Origin: JABWBR01 sp036741235
GTDB lineage: Bacteria; Bacteroidota; Bacteroidia; Chitinophagales; Saprospiraceae
NCBI GenBank assembly: GCA_036741235.1
Contig: DAINSQ010000001.1
Location: 1 to 64,000 of the forward strand
Direction: 5' to 3'
Length of the DNA stretch: 64,000 nucleotides
The notes beneath the pieces are model-generated. The model did not search any database. It was given only the letters and a program-made list of their open reading frames with translations, and was not told the DNA's origin. This document shows positions 24,225 through 33,782 of the stretch, piece after piece; position 1 is the first letter of the stretch, and every line of letters begins with the position of its first letter. The position numbers and the translations under genes are program-made.

Positions 24225-25301
24225 ATGTCTAATAAAGACAAAGACGCCAAACTCAAGGCCCTACAGTCCACGGTAGACCGACTGGAGAAAACTTTCGGCA
24301 AAGGAATTATTATGCGGCTCGGCGACAAACAAGTGCTGGATGTGGAAACTATCCCCACCGGCTCGCTCGGCCTCGATATAGCGCTCGGCATCAACGGCCT
24401 GCCCAAAGGCCGCGTGATCGAAATCTACGGCCCCGAATCTTCGGGTAAAACTACGCTGGCCATCCACGCCATCGCCGAATGCCAAAAACAAGGCGGTATC
24501 GCCGCGTTTATCGACGCCGAACACGCCTTCGCCCGCTCGTATGCCCAGGCATTGGGCGTAGATACGGAGAACCTCCTGATCTCACAACCCGATAACGGCG
24601 AACAAGCGCTCGAAATCGCCGAAAACCTGATCCGCTCCGGCGCTATCGACATTATCGTGATTGACTCGGTGGCCGCTCTGGTGCCCCGCGGTGAAATCGA
24701 AGGCGAAATGGGCGACGCCAAGATGGGCCTCCAGGCCCGCCTGATGTCGCAGGCAATGCGCAAACTTACAGCGACTATCGGCCGCACAGGCTGCTGCTGT
24801 ATTTTTATCAACCAGCTTCGCGAAAAAATCGGCGTGATGTTCGGCAACCCCGAAACTACAACAGGCGGTAATGCCCTGAAATTCTACGCCTCAATACGCC
24901 TCGATATCCGCAAGACCGGCGCCGGCATTAAGGACAAAGACGGCAATATGGTCGGCAACCACGTGAAGGTGAAGGTGGTGAAGAATAAACTGGCGCCGCC
25001 TTTCCGCGTAGCAGAGTTTGACATCGTCTTCGGCGAGGGTATTTCCAAAACCGGCGAAATTGTGGATATGGGCGTCGACCACGACGTGATCCAGAAAAGC
25101 GGCGCCTGGTATAGCTACAACGGCGCTAAAATCGCCCAGGGCCGCGAAGCAGCCAAGCAATTCCTCATGGATAATCCTGAGCTGGCCGTCGAAATGGAAC
25201 AAAAGATTAAAGAGAAACTTTCCAGCGGCACTACTCCTGTAGCAGCCTTCCGCTTCGATGATGATGGCGGCGCAGACGATGACGCCGGCGCCGACGAATA
25301 G
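24225..25301 (+). CDS. recA: Recombinase RecA
   Basis: RecA catalyses homologous strand exchange and triggers LexA-type autocleavage where that system exists. The 358-residue protein is full length: Walker A GPESSGKT (69-76), Walker B IIVIDSVAAL, the DNA-binding loop L1 region EIEGEMGD with LQARLMSQA, L2 GNPETTTGGNALKFYAS, and an acidic C-terminal tail. A palindromic site precedes it and a good terminator follows, so it is likely transcribed alone. Confidence 0.99.
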   Translation: MSNKDKDAKLKALQSTVDRLEKTFGKGIIMRLGDKQVLDVETIPTGSLGLDIALGINGLPKGRVIEIYGPESSGKTTLAIHAIAECQKQGGIAAFIDAEHAFARSYAQALGVDTENLLISQPDNGEQALEIAENLIRSGAIDIIVIDSVAALVPRGEIEGEMGDAKMGLQARLMSQAMRKLTATIGRTGCCCIFINQLREKIGVMFGNPETTTGGNALKFYASIRLDIRKTGAGIKDKDGNMVGNHVKVKVVKNKLAPPFRVAEFDIVFGEGISKTGEIVDMGVDHDVIQKSGAWYSYNGAKIAQGREAAKQFLMDNPELAVEMEQKIKEKLSSGTTPVAAFRFDDDGGADDDAGADE

Positions 25302-25335
25302 TATATCCCTACGGGGCTTACCTGCTTATTGATAT

Positions 25336-25378
25336 ACGGGACAAATCGCAAGCACGCGCTTTGTCCCGTGCTTTTTTA
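25336..25378 (+). terminator. Rho-independent terminator of recA
   Basis: ACGGGACAAA (25336-25345) pairs perfectly with TTTGTCCCGT (25360-25369) around a 14-base loop, followed by GC and six T. Confidence 0.88.
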
Positions 25379-25451
25379 TTATTGAAACTGAGCAGTTGGG
25401 CATTGATAATCAAAAACTGGCGCCTCCTACTGCCGTGATGCCAAACTCCCC

Positions 25452-25487
25452 GCATCAAAAATCCAACATCCAACATCAAATAACTAC
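25452..25487 (+). repeat. CATCAAAAATC / CCAACATC phrase repeat
   Basis: CATCAAAAATCCAACATC followed by another CCAACATC and CAAATAACT lies in the gap between recA and the convergent glucosaminidase gene. It closely matches the text before the hypC start near 6983 (CATCAAAAATCAAACATC). Confidence 0.65.
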
Positions 25488-26320
25488 CCCTTAGCCCTCT
25501 GCTCTGCCATCCACACCTTGTTAACCCACTCCTTATCGGTTTTGCGCGAGCAATTCACACACAGGTTGTTGATGGCGTGTTCGCTCCAGGTGTAGATAAG
25601 CTCTTCATGAGTATAAGACGGCCCCGGTAGTTGATAAGAAAAAATAGAGCTGTAATAGGCTGACTGCCAGTAGTGTACGCCGTAACGCCGTTCATATGCA
25701 ATAGCCTCCGCCACACGGGCGCCGCCGTCGGGCATGCGCTCCAGGTAGTGTGGGCTATATATGGTGTGAATAAACATCCAGAGCGACGACTCAAAATCGT
25801 TGAAGGCCATAAACTCGGTAGGATCGGGGTCGTTTTTGATGACATCGGTGCAAAAACGGAACGACTCGCAGGCCCAGGGTTTGTTTTTTCGGATGATGCC
25901 GAAATAATTGTGGGCGCGATTGCAGAGAAAAGAGGTACCCCAGAAGGTTTCCCGCGATGACTTGGCCGCCAACGTGCGCCAGTCGGCGAGGTATTTGTAC
26001 CCATAATACTTACATGTTTCTGAAATATCGTAGTAGAAGGCGTCTTGTAGTTTGGTCAACAGCTCTTCCGATACAGCTTCGCCGCGGGGATCAAAGAGAA
26101 AGTAGCGCCCCGTTTCCTGGATGTAACCTACCTTACCTGGATTGGTATGCGCTAATCGCCAAAGCACCATCTGCACGCTGTCGCCGCGCAAGGCCTGGTT
26201 TTTGGGTGGTAATACCGGGTCTGGATTTGCAGCGCTTGCCCTCGCAGATGTAATTAGTGCCAATACGCCGAGCAAAATTCCAGCAGTGAGATGACGCGTC
26301 AGGGGTAAATTTGTTGTCAT
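25484..26320 (-). CDS. Secreted glucosaminidase-like (GH73-type) protein
   Basis: The 278-residue product has a signal peptide (about residues 1-30). A domain with YYGYKYLADWRTLAAKSS leads into RETFWGTSFLCNR and HNYFGIIR. This is the glucosaminidase pattern, in which the catalytic Glu (here E124 in SRETFWG) precedes a WGTS motif and an N-x-FGI motif. It would cleave N-acetylglucosaminyl bonds in peptidoglycan or another amino-sugar polymer. It is the last gene after susC and susD on this strand, 12 bases from susD, so it may belong to that locus. The C-terminal CVNCSR could form a disulfide. Confidence 0.65.
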   Translation of the reverse strand: MTTNLPLTRHLTAGILLGVLALITSARASAANPDPVLPPKNQALRGDSVQMVLWRLAHTNPGKVGYIQETGRYFLFDPRGEAVSEELLTKLQDAFYYDISETCKYYGYKYLADWRTLAAKSSRETFWGTSFLCNRAHNYFGIIRKNKPWACESFRFCTDVIKNDPDPTEFMAFNDFESSLWMFIHTIYSPHYLERMPDGGARVAEAIAYERRYGVHYWQSAYYSSIFSYQLPGPSYTHEELIYTWSEHAINNLCVNCSRKTDKEWVNKVWMAEQRAKG

Positions 26321-26332
26321 ATATTATTTTTT

Positions 26333-27868
26333 TCAATAAACAGGATCAATGCCTTCCGGGTCAAGCGGGCCGCCGTAGTTGTAAGGCGCTTCGCCGCGAA
26401 TGCGCAATTCAGCTGCGGGCACGGGCAATTGCGCCGGCGTGCCGGTCTGCAGGCCACCCAATGCCGTGACATCCCGAAAATCCTGGCGCGGGCCTCCCCG
26501 GCGGCGGTCAAGCCACAGGCTCATCGGCGCCGTGCCCAGCAACTCGATAGCGCGCTCGTAAAAGATAGCGTTGGCTATCGTTGTTGCATTGGCGCCGGCG
26601 TTTAGCGGCGACAATTGCCCCCGCACCACACGGCTGCCTGCATTTATAACGGCTACGGCCTCGGCATTGCGCTGGAGGCGCAGCAGCGCTTCGGCGCGCA
26701 ATAAGGCATTGTCAGCGGCAAGAAATGCAGGCATGGGTCCGCCCGAAAAACCGTCGCCGGCAAAACCGGGATCGCTTATGTTGCGGTTGTGTTTGTAATG
26801 CGAATAATGCCACTCGCCGCGTTCGGCGGGGAAGTTGTTGCCTGGCAAAAATACAAAATCTGTTTGTAGTCGCGCATCTGCCGAAGTAGCCATTGGATTT
26901 GACAGGGGAGCTTCTCCCAAGGCCAGCACTTCAGGGTAGCGGGTGGGCTGACTGGGGTCAAGAGCGGCTATAATGCGCTGATCAACTCTGGCCCAGAAAG
27001 GCCCCTGCCCCGTTTCGGCAAAAACAAAGCGTTGGTAGCTGGTCCAGAATTTGCCGTCGGCTTCCGGCGCAAAGTCGAAGTTGATGCCTTTTTCAGCATG
27101 GGTCAACACCGCCGACCAGTCGACTTGCGCGTTTTCAGCCTCGGTGCGCGGCCAGGAAGCCAAAAACCGCGCGCTGTATGCGTGGCAAAGTTGTATAAAT
27201 TGTTGGTCGCCGTAAATGAGTCCGTTGAAATAGTTGTGAACGAAATTATCGCCCACTACATCCGCTATTTCAATAGCTGATTCCAATTCTGCAACCGCGG
27301 CATCAATGACTTCCTGGTAATTGGAATAAGGCAGTTGCACCGATAGGTCGGCATCAAAATCGGCCAGGATAGCCTTGTCGAAAAGTAAGCCCATGTACCC
27401 CCAGCTCACTCCGCGAAGGAAGTGCGCCGCAGCGCGAATGGCCTCATCCTGCGGGCCGCCGTTGTCAACAGATACCCCGCGATCAAGGGCCGCCAATACG
27501 TCGTTGGCACTCGATACCGCCGATAAACAGCCATACCACGGCGCTTCTACCACCTGCCGGTAGTCGGCTTCTTCTGTAGCCCGGTTGTTGTAGGTGGCCC
27601 TCGGCTCTTCACCCATGCGCTGGGCGCCGAAGTTGCCCCACGACATGCCGTAGGCGTCGGCGCTCACTGACAAGGCAATGGCCGGGTGTTCACCATGAGT
27701 AGACTGCCACCAAGTCACATAACCGCCCTCCAATACGGAGATCAGGTCAGCGCCGCTCGACAATACCAACTCCCGGTCGGGGTTGTTATCGTTCAATGTT
27801 TCGAGGTCTTTACATCCGACAGCAAAAAGCAGGATTATGCCGGCGATATAGGTATATGCTTTGCGCAT
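26333..27868 (-). CDS. SusD/RagB-family outer-membrane nutrient-binding lipoprotein
   Basis: The 511-residue lipoprotein (lipobox FAVGC, C19) has the SusD pattern: CKDLETLNDNNPDRE at the start, TPR-like helices such as AAAHFLRGVSWGYMGLLFD, and the C-terminal region FYERAIELLGTAPMSLWLDRRRGG. SusD proteins cap the SusC transporter and bind the ligand on the cell surface. It follows susC by 11 bases. The substrate cannot be read from sequence, and no polysaccharide lyase or hydrolase cluster surrounds it apart from the glucosaminidase-like gene. Confidence 0.9.
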   Translation of the reverse strand: MRKAYTYIAGIILLFAVGCKDLETLNDNNPDRELVLSSGADLISVLEGGYVTWWQSTHGEHPAIALSVSADAYGMSWGNFGAQRMGEEPRATYNNRATEEADYRQVVEAPWYGCLSAVSSANDVLAALDRGVSVDNGGPQDEAIRAAAHFLRGVSWGYMGLLFDKAILADFDADLSVQLPYSNYQEVIDAAVAELESAIEIADVVGDNFVHNYFNGLIYGDQQFIQLCHAYSARFLASWPRTEAENAQVDWSAVLTHAEKGINFDFAPEADGKFWTSYQRFVFAETGQGPFWARVDQRIIAALDPSQPTRYPEVLALGEAPLSNPMATSADARLQTDFVFLPGNNFPAERGEWHYSHYKHNRNISDPGFAGDGFSGGPMPAFLAADNALLRAEALLRLQRNAEAVAVINAGSRVVRGQLSPLNAGANATTIANAIFYERAIELLGTAPMSLWLDRRRGGPRQDFRDVTALGGLQTGTPAQLPVPAAELRIRGEAPYNYGGPLDPEGIDPVY

Positions 27869-27879
27869 GGAGTTTTTTT

Positions 27880-30800
27880 TTAAAAAGTAAGTTGAAGACT
27901 AAAGGTGTAAGTCCGCGCCAACGGATAATTAAAAGCGTCAACGGCAAAAAGGCTCGGGTCGCCTCCAGGAGTCAGCGTATCGCTGCCCCGCTCGTCCAGG
28001 TAGCGATTGGTCAGCAAATTTTCATCGCGAGGAGCGGCGCTTACGTCAGGGTGGAAACCGGAGTAATCAGTCCAGGTCATGAGGTTTCTGCCGGTCAGAC
28101 TTAGGCGCATGCCTTTTACAAAATTGCGGAACAAGCCCTGGCGAAAGGTATACGACAATGAGGCTTCGCGCAGCATAATGAACGAACCGTCTTCCACGAA
28201 ATGATTGTTGGGTACCAGCACATTGTAGAGGCCGTTGCTGCCAAAAAATCCACCGGCCACATCGGGAAAACTACTCACATCGGCGTGTCGTTGGTCGCGG
28301 TACAGCCAGTGTTTGGTCATGTTGTACACATCGCCGCCTTTTTTCCAGTCGACCAAGGCGTATAGTTCCAATCCTTTGAAGCCGATGACATGGGCAAACC
28401 CCATCCGGAAGTCGGGATTGATATCGCCAATCGGCTGCACGATGGGATTGCCGTTGGCGTCTCGAAGTTTGTAGGGCAATTCGTCGGGAGTGCCCAGCAA
28501 ATCTTTACGCACCACATACCCGGCGGAGTTGACGGTGTAGTCATTGGGGTCGATACCTTCCTGTCCTTCCAACTGATCGAGGCGGGTGGCAAAGACTTCG
28601 CCCACCATGGTACCCAGCGAAACGCCTTCTTCGATCAGAAAGAGGGAAGATTGCTGGACGCCGGGCCCGGTTGTATAGGAAGGTACGTCGAGTTGAGTGA
28701 TGGTTTGCTTAACGCGGTCAAAATTGGCAGTCAACTCCCAGCGAAAATCGGGAATTTTTATGCGAAACAGTTTTTTGAAATCGGTAGTCAGGGCAGCTTC
28801 GTATACTTCGGCTTCTACTGTGCCGGCATTGCGCCACTGCCCCGAGAACCCCGCAGCGCCGGAGAGGGGCGTGAGCAGAATTTGGTCTTCGGTAGTAATT
28901 TGCACATAACTGACATCAAGGTCGAAGGCTCTTAAAAAAGTAATATGCCCGCCTATCTCCATTTCCCTGGAAAGCGAGGGGCGCAAAACGTCATTACCAA
29001 GTGTATTTTTCACCAATACACCGTTGAGCAGTTCGAAGGTTTCAAACCGCTGCTCAAAGGCGGGCCGTATGCCCGAAGTGCCGGTAGACGCGCGTAGTTT
29101 CAGTTCCTGAATGCCTTTGATTTTGATATCCTGCGACAACCGGTAGGCGCCGCTGGCGCGGTAATAATTGGCCCAGCGTTGCTCGGGGCCGAACAACGAA
29201 GAGCCCTCCCGCCGCCACAATCCGCTAAAGATGTATTTTTGTTTGTAATCGACATCGGCTACAACAAACCCGCTGTAGGCCACCACCTCCTGCGATTCCG
29301 AGGCGATAAATACGTTGCTGCGCGCATTGTCGAGGGAGCGCAAACCGGCAACCGACAGGTTTTCGCCAATGCCTTCGTTATACTGGGCGTTGAGGTCTTC
29401 ATACAGCAAAATGCCGCTGATGGCGGTATTAAATCCGCCGAATGACTTACGAACAGTGGCATTAAAGCGCGATATCAGCGAATTGGCCGTGCGCTGGCTG
29501 CGCTGAATGCCGCCCCCGGCGCTGTTTTGCACGCCATAGGTGGCCAAGGGGCCGAATAATCCGGGCACGTTGGAACTCAGATATCCTTTTTCCAAAAAAT
29601 GCTCGTAATGGTTGGTCGAACGGTCAAGGGCTGCCTGGTAAGACAGCGTCAACCACGACGCCGGGAAATATTGTACGCCTACGCTGCCCAAGAGTCTGGT
29701 GCGATTCACCCGCTGACGGGAGTTGGCGCGGTCGTACAAGGGGTTGGTAGTTCCCAAACCGGTATTGTCGATATCCCAGTCATAGGGCGATCGGTCTTCT
29801 TCGTTAAAAGCATCCAAATCAAACATAGGCGTCATAAACAGCACCGTAGCCAGGTAGTTGCCGGGGCCGTTGGCGGTAGGCGGCAGCCAGTCTTGCTGCG
29901 AAGCGCCATACATCGAGCTCACCTGCAAGGCCAGTTTATCACTGAGTTGGTGGTCTACATTTACCCTGAAATTGTGGCGCGTATAGCCGTCGTATTGCTG
30001 GATGATGCCCTCGTCGCGGAGGCGTTGCCCCGATGCCAGAAAATTGGTGCGCCCCGATTTGCCCTCTACGGCCACGTAGTGCGACTGGAAGGCGCCGCGC
30101 CGAAAGAGGATATCCTCCTGATAGTCCTGCAAATTGGGCAAAGGCGTATCGAATAATCCATCGGCAACCGGATTGCCAAGCACGGGTTGCGGTCCGTTGG
30201 GATCCTGGATGTCCCGGTTGGTAAATTCGTTGACAGGATAGTGTTTGACGGCTTGCGAATACCCGGCTTCGCTGCGATAGGTAACGCGGGTATCGCCCAC
30301 GCTGAGATTTTTGCCGCGGCGGGTATAAATCTGGATCACCCCGTTGGCTGCCTGTGAGCCGTAGTAAGAAGCCCCTGCGGATCCTTTGAGCACCTCTATA
30401 CGTTCTACGTCTTCGGGGTTGATATCGGCCAGGGTACCGCCATTGAGGAAAATGCCGTCTACGATGATCAACGGCTGTTGGCCATTGGCGATGGCGTCGG
30501 CGGCCCGGATTTGGAAGAAGACGCCTTGCCCCGGTTGCCCACCCACGCGGTTGACGCGCAAGCCGGGTATTTTGCCCTGTAACCCTTCACCCAACACCGG
30601 ACTGGGCACGGTTTGCAGTTGTGCCTCGTTGATGTGCCCTACCGAATAACTCATGATCTTCTGCGACCGACCGGCGGCAGTGCCGGCTACAATCACTTCT
30701 TCGAGCTGCAACGCAATGGGGTGCAAAAGCGCGTTGACCCGGGTGAGGCCGTTAACAGCCACCTCCATGGTTTCAAAACCGGTATAGGAGAATACAAGCG

Positions 30801-31029
30801 TATCGCCGGCATAGGTGGTGAAATAGTTTTGCTGCACACTCACCTCGTAGTCGCCGTTGTCGTTGGTAGCCGCTCCGTTGCCAGTGCGCTTCACCACTAC
30901 ATTGACGCCTTTAAGCGGTTTTCCGTCTTCAGAGGATAACACCCGGCCCTTGACGGCGATGGTTTGGCTGAAAAGAGACAGGGTAAAAAAGGATAACAAA
31001 CAGGCTATGCCTGAAATTCGGGTAAGCAT
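27880..31029 (-). CDS. SusC/RagA-family TonB-dependent outer-membrane transporter
   Basis: The 1049-residue protein has a signal peptide and a carboxypeptidase regulatory-like domain (VKGRVLSSEDGKPLKGVNV). The plug carries the SusC signature GVIQIYTRRG after LKGSAGASYYGSQAANG, and a 22-strand barrel ends in TYTFSLQLTF with a terminal Phe. It imports a bound oligomer across the outer membrane with energy from TonB. SusD lies directly after it. An inverted repeat sits in its upstream region at 31075-31156. Confidence 0.95.
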   Translation of the reverse strand: MLTRISGIACLLSFFTLSLFSQTIAVKGRVLSSEDGKPLKGVNVVVKRTGNGAATNDNGDYEVSVQQNYFTTYAGDTLVFSYTGFETMEVAVNGLTRVNALLHPIALQLEEVIVAGTAAGRSQKIMSYSVGHINEAQLQTVPSPVLGEGLQGKIPGLRVNRVGGQPGQGVFFQIRAADAIANGQQPLIIVDGIFLNGGTLADINPEDVERIEVLKGSAGASYYGSQAANGVIQIYTRRGKNLSVGDTRVTYRSEAGYSQAVKHYPVNEFTNRDIQDPNGPQPVLGNPVADGLFDTPLPNLQDYQEDILFRRGAFQSHYVAVEGKSGRTNFLASGQRLRDEGIIQQYDGYTRHNFRVNVDHQLSDKLALQVSSMYGASQQDWLPPTANGPGNYLATVLFMTPMFDLDAFNEEDRSPYDWDIDNTGLGTTNPLYDRANSRQRVNRTRLLGSVGVQYFPASWLTLSYQAALDRSTNHYEHFLEKGYLSSNVPGLFGPLATYGVQNSAGGGIQRSQRTANSLISRFNATVRKSFGGFNTAISGILLYEDLNAQYNEGIGENLSVAGLRSLDNARSNVFIASESQEVVAYSGFVVADVDYKQKYIFSGLWRREGSSLFGPEQRWANYYRASGAYRLSQDIKIKGIQELKLRASTGTSGIRPAFEQRFETFELLNGVLVKNTLGNDVLRPSLSREMEIGGHITFLRAFDLDVSYVQITTEDQILLTPLSGAAGFSGQWRNAGTVEAEVYEAALTTDFKKLFRIKIPDFRWELTANFDRVKQTITQLDVPSYTTGPGVQQSSLFLIEEGVSLGTMVGEVFATRLDQLEGQEGIDPNDYTVNSAGYVVRKDLLGTPDELPYKLRDANGNPIVQPIGDINPDFRMGFAHVIGFKGLELYALVDWKKGGDVYNMTKHWLYRDQRHADVSSFPDVAGGFFGSNGLYNVLVPNNHFVEDGSFIMLREASLSYTFRQGLFRNFVKGMRLSLTGRNLMTWTDYSGFHPDVSAAPRDENLLTNRYLDERGSDTLTPGGDPSLFAVDAFNYPLARTYTFSLQLTF

Positions 31030-31074
31030 GTAGAAGTTGGATTGGATGGCTAATTATTTGTAGATTACTGGAGA

Positions 31075-31156
31075 TTTTTTAACCGCAGAGCTAAGAGCTT
31101 TGCTCAGCATAAATATCACGCTCTGTGTCACTCCGTTTAACTCTGCGGTTAAAAAA
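31075..31156. repeat. AACCGCAGAG inverted repeat in the susC upstream region
   Basis: TTTTTTAACCGCAGAG (31075-31090) and CTCTGCGGTTAAAAAA (31141-31156) are perfect 16-bp complements separated by 50 bases; adding the next four bases gives one mismatch. It lies between the large secreted-protein gene and susC. No T-run follows the stem on either strand, so it is not a standard intrinsic terminator. CTCTGCGGTTAA-type repeats are known from intergenic regions of environmental bacteria. Confidence 0.75.
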
Positions 31157-31163
31157 AACTTAA

Positions 31164-33371
31164 TCACTCCAAAACTTTCAATTCCAGTGATTGCGCCAGC
31201 GGCGTAGACAAACAGCCCCAATTCTTGGCGTTGTTGTACACCAAAATCACGTATTTGCCGGCATGAGCCCGGGTTATATCGAGCTTGAATTGCGGCGCCA
31301 ATTGCAGTTCTTCTGTGCCCGGTGCAAGTACCCATTCATTGGTACCTTCGGGTAGCAGATAGAGCGAATAGCGGTATTCCGGATCGGAGTAGTCGTATTT
31401 AATCGTGATCTCATCGCCGGTATACACCGGTTGTTCACCCACAATAGTCGTTTCCCGCTTGTATTTGCAGGGGTTGAAATTGGCCACCGGCAACAGCGGC
31501 GCCTGATACACCGGAATAGCATCTGCGCCGGTCGTTTTTGGAGCGGGCGTCAGCGTGCCGCTCAGTGCGCTGTTATTGCCGGGGATGACCGTTTCTTTTA
31601 CGCCTTTTAGCCCCTCATAATTGGTCGGCTGTTGGGGGACGGCGGGTTTCAGTTTGTCGCTATAGGCCATGATAGCCTCGTAGCCGTAGAGGGGGCCTTC
31701 GCCTACTACGTAGCCGGCTTTGCGGGCGCCGTTGGGCGATTTCACGACTACCTCGACATAGGTATCTTCGGGGGTGAGTTCCTGAAGTAATTCTTTTACC
31801 GTCACCCCGCGTTTGCTGCCTTCAACCAGCAAGCGGAGTTGGCTGGGCGATTTGCCGGCCCAAACGGTGTAGGGGCAGCCGTCAGCCTGGCAACAGCGGG
31901 GGTTCATCCACGAAATATACGCCGGCTTGTCGGCGGCAGCGGTCAGGTATACCAATTGCAAATCCTGTACCTGGTTGCAGTTGGGGTCGGAGGCGCTTAC
32001 ATTGACCAACTCGATTTCCTGCTGCAACAGCGACTCGTCGAAGTCGACTTCCGGGTCAATGGGTTTGGCTTGCAAACCCTCTTTTTGTTGAGGCTGGTCG
32101 TAAGCGGATACCTTTGAAGGCTCAGCGGGGCGGGTTTGGGGTTCAGACTGGGTATTGCCGCGCGCTGCCAGCATATCCGAACTTTCGGCTTTCAGCCAGA
32201 ACGAGCCTACCGGCGTGCCGGCGCTGCCCGGTTTGGGGCGGATGTAGGTTATCACCTGAATGGTGTGAATACCGCGTTGCAGGTCTTTTTCATCAAGTAC
32301 AATGTCGAAATTGGCAGGTACGCCCGCAATCAGGGGAATAGGCTCGGGATTGATATCGCGATAGCCGGGATGGACATAACTTACTTGTACGAAGGGCTGG
32401 AAGGCGCTGCAAGGCGAATTGTCGGACAAAACAACGGCGCCTTTGATCGTATTGCCATAGCGGATAGCCCTGCCCTGCGTTGCACAGGTATCGGGGTATG
32501 TCGCCTTAGGCGGCTGAACGGCTATCTGGGTTGGGCTTTCAGCAACTGATGCGGAATTGCCCACCGTCGCCGACGTACCCAGATAGTGGTACACCGGGCT
32601 GGGACAATTTTGCTCACGGGCCGATACCCTTATCTGGTAAGTGCCCGGGGCAAGCGAACACAGAGGCTCAGTGCGAGTAGCGTTGCCCTGCGCCGGCTGG
32701 TTGAGGCCGTCGGCGCGAAGGGGTTTCCAGGGGGTATTATCGCGGCGGTACTCCACGCTGAACTCCCAATTACGGCCTTTGCAATTGGTGCAAATTACCT
32801 GCACGGCGGGATAGTTATCTTCGCCGCAATAGCCCGATGGTTCGAGCTGGACTGTGATATCGGGGTTTTGGCAAGGCATTTTTGCAACTACAACAGTCTC
32901 CTTTTCAGGTTGTGTTTCTGCCTGCTGCCTGGCCTTGGGCGCGCCTTTCCATTCGTAGCGATAGCCTTCTTTGAGCGGTTTTGTGATAAATTTCGAAGAA
33001 AACGCCTTCGGCGTGCGATAGTCGATGCCGATTGTATAAAAATGCAGCGGTTTAAGTCCGCGAATCAATACCGTATCTTCCTGTCGATTTCGAATTTCGT
33101 GCAAACCTTTCGCCATCACCTGATATCCGTCGGTGGAAAAAGTCGGGCCCTGATCTTTGATCCAAACCGACCCTTCGAGGGCCGTAGCTTTGCTGTGCGT
33201 AAAATAAAACACCATCATAACAACGCCGCTGTCAGCCGTAGGTAGTACCGTCGTCTGAAAAACGGGCGCTTCTTTGTCGAAAAATCCCTTCAAGACATCA
33301 TTTTGCGCTTGCAGGGTCAGCAAACCCGGCAGAAATGCCAGGACAAACAAACAAGACATCAGTTTCTTCAT
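31164..33371 (-). CDS. Large secreted protein, family not recognised
   Basis: The 735-residue product has a clear signal peptide (MKKLMSCLFVLAFLPG to LQAQ), which is why I placed the start at 33371 although the frame is open further upstream. The first part (about 25-140) looks fibronectin III-like (LKPLHFYTIGIDYRTP). Next come a cysteine-containing Ig-like segment (CGEDNYPAVQVICTNCKG to APGTYQIRVSAREQNC), a Gln- and Pro-rich region and a C-terminal beta-rich domain. No T9SS sorting domain is visible. It lies upstream of susC on the same strand, 134 bp away, separated by an inverted repeat. A surface-binding or structural role is possible but not shown. Confidence 0.6.
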   Translation of the reverse strand: MKKLMSCLFVLAFLPGLLTLQAQNDVLKGFFDKEAPVFQTTVLPTADSGVVMMVFYFTHSKATALEGSVWIKDQGPTFSTDGYQVMAKGLHEIRNRQEDTVLIRGLKPLHFYTIGIDYRTPKAFSSKFITKPLKEGYRYEWKGAPKARQQAETQPEKETVVVAKMPCQNPDITVQLEPSGYCGEDNYPAVQVICTNCKGRNWEFSVEYRRDNTPWKPLRADGLNQPAQGNATRTEPLCSLAPGTYQIRVSAREQNCPSPVYHYLGTSATVGNSASVAESPTQIAVQPPKATYPDTCATQGRAIRYGNTIKGAVVLSDNSPCSAFQPFVQVSYVHPGYRDINPEPIPLIAGVPANFDIVLDEKDLQRGIHTIQVITYIRPKPGSAGTPVGSFWLKAESSDMLAARGNTQSEPQTRPAEPSKVSAYDQPQQKEGLQAKPIDPEVDFDESLLQQEIELVNVSASDPNCNQVQDLQLVYLTAAADKPAYISWMNPRCCQADGCPYTVWAGKSPSQLRLLVEGSKRGVTVKELLQELTPEDTYVEVVVKSPNGARKAGYVVGEGPLYGYEAIMAYSDKLKPAVPQQPTNYEGLKGVKETVIPGNNSALSGTLTPAPKTTGADAIPVYQAPLLPVANFNPCKYKRETTIVGEQPVYTGDEITIKYDYSDPEYRYSLYLLPEGTNEWVLAPGTEELQLAPQFKLDITRAHAGKYVILVYNNAKNWGCLSTPLAQSLELKVLE

Positions 33372-33782
33372 GTGCTTGATTAGTTTTAAAAAAATAGGAG
33401 TTGCTATAGCGGGCTTCTGCAATTGACGAGAATAGGGCCAGGTCGTCGAATACCTATGAGATGGTTGCAGCGAGTGTTTGATAGTCGGCTCAAAATTAAT
33501 GAATTCCTGACCACTAACGTCAATCTGCATCACTTTTGTACACAATAGTGACTCCCATTGGCTTTTTTCGTCAAAATCACTACAGATCATGGATAATTCA
33601 AATATAAAAAATGTTACTTTTGTCGATCTCAAATCATAATCTCCGCTTTGTCGGCAAGCCCTTCGAGACTTTTTCTTGGGGGAGACTATCAATTCAGACG
33701 ACTTTCTGCTTATCGAGTAACATTAACGCGCTACGCGTTTTAGGTTGAATTACGTGCCATGGGTTGCAGAAATCGTTTTTTG
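33372..33782. other. Divergent intergenic region of about 410 bp
   Basis: This lies between the large secreted-protein gene and the T9SS type B gene. It contains the minus-strand promoter at 33491-33523, a plus-strand -7-like TACTTTTG at 33615-33622 without a good -33 partner, and a short ACGCG-CTA-CGCGT inverted repeat near 33728. I see no coding sequence or RNA gene. The nearby ATG at 33759 could also start the plus-strand gene. Confidence 0.55.
33491..33523 (-). promoter_or_regulatory. Bacteroidota-type promoter of the large secreted-protein gene
   Basis: On the minus strand, TTG (33523-33521), a 22-base spacer and TAATTTTG (33498-33491), a perfect -7 match to TAnnTTTG. The spacing is within the range reported for Flavobacterium. 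It would give a leader of a little over 100 bases before the ATG at 33371. Confidence 0.5.

Noticed and set aside
31075..31156. Inverted repeat as an intrinsic terminator of the large secreted-protein gene
   Set aside because: The loop is 50 bases and the arms are followed by A-runs, not T-runs, on either strand.
33728..33740. ACGCG-CTA-CGCGT inverted repeat as an operator
   Set aside because: Only five base pairs per arm and no second copy seen; it may be chance.
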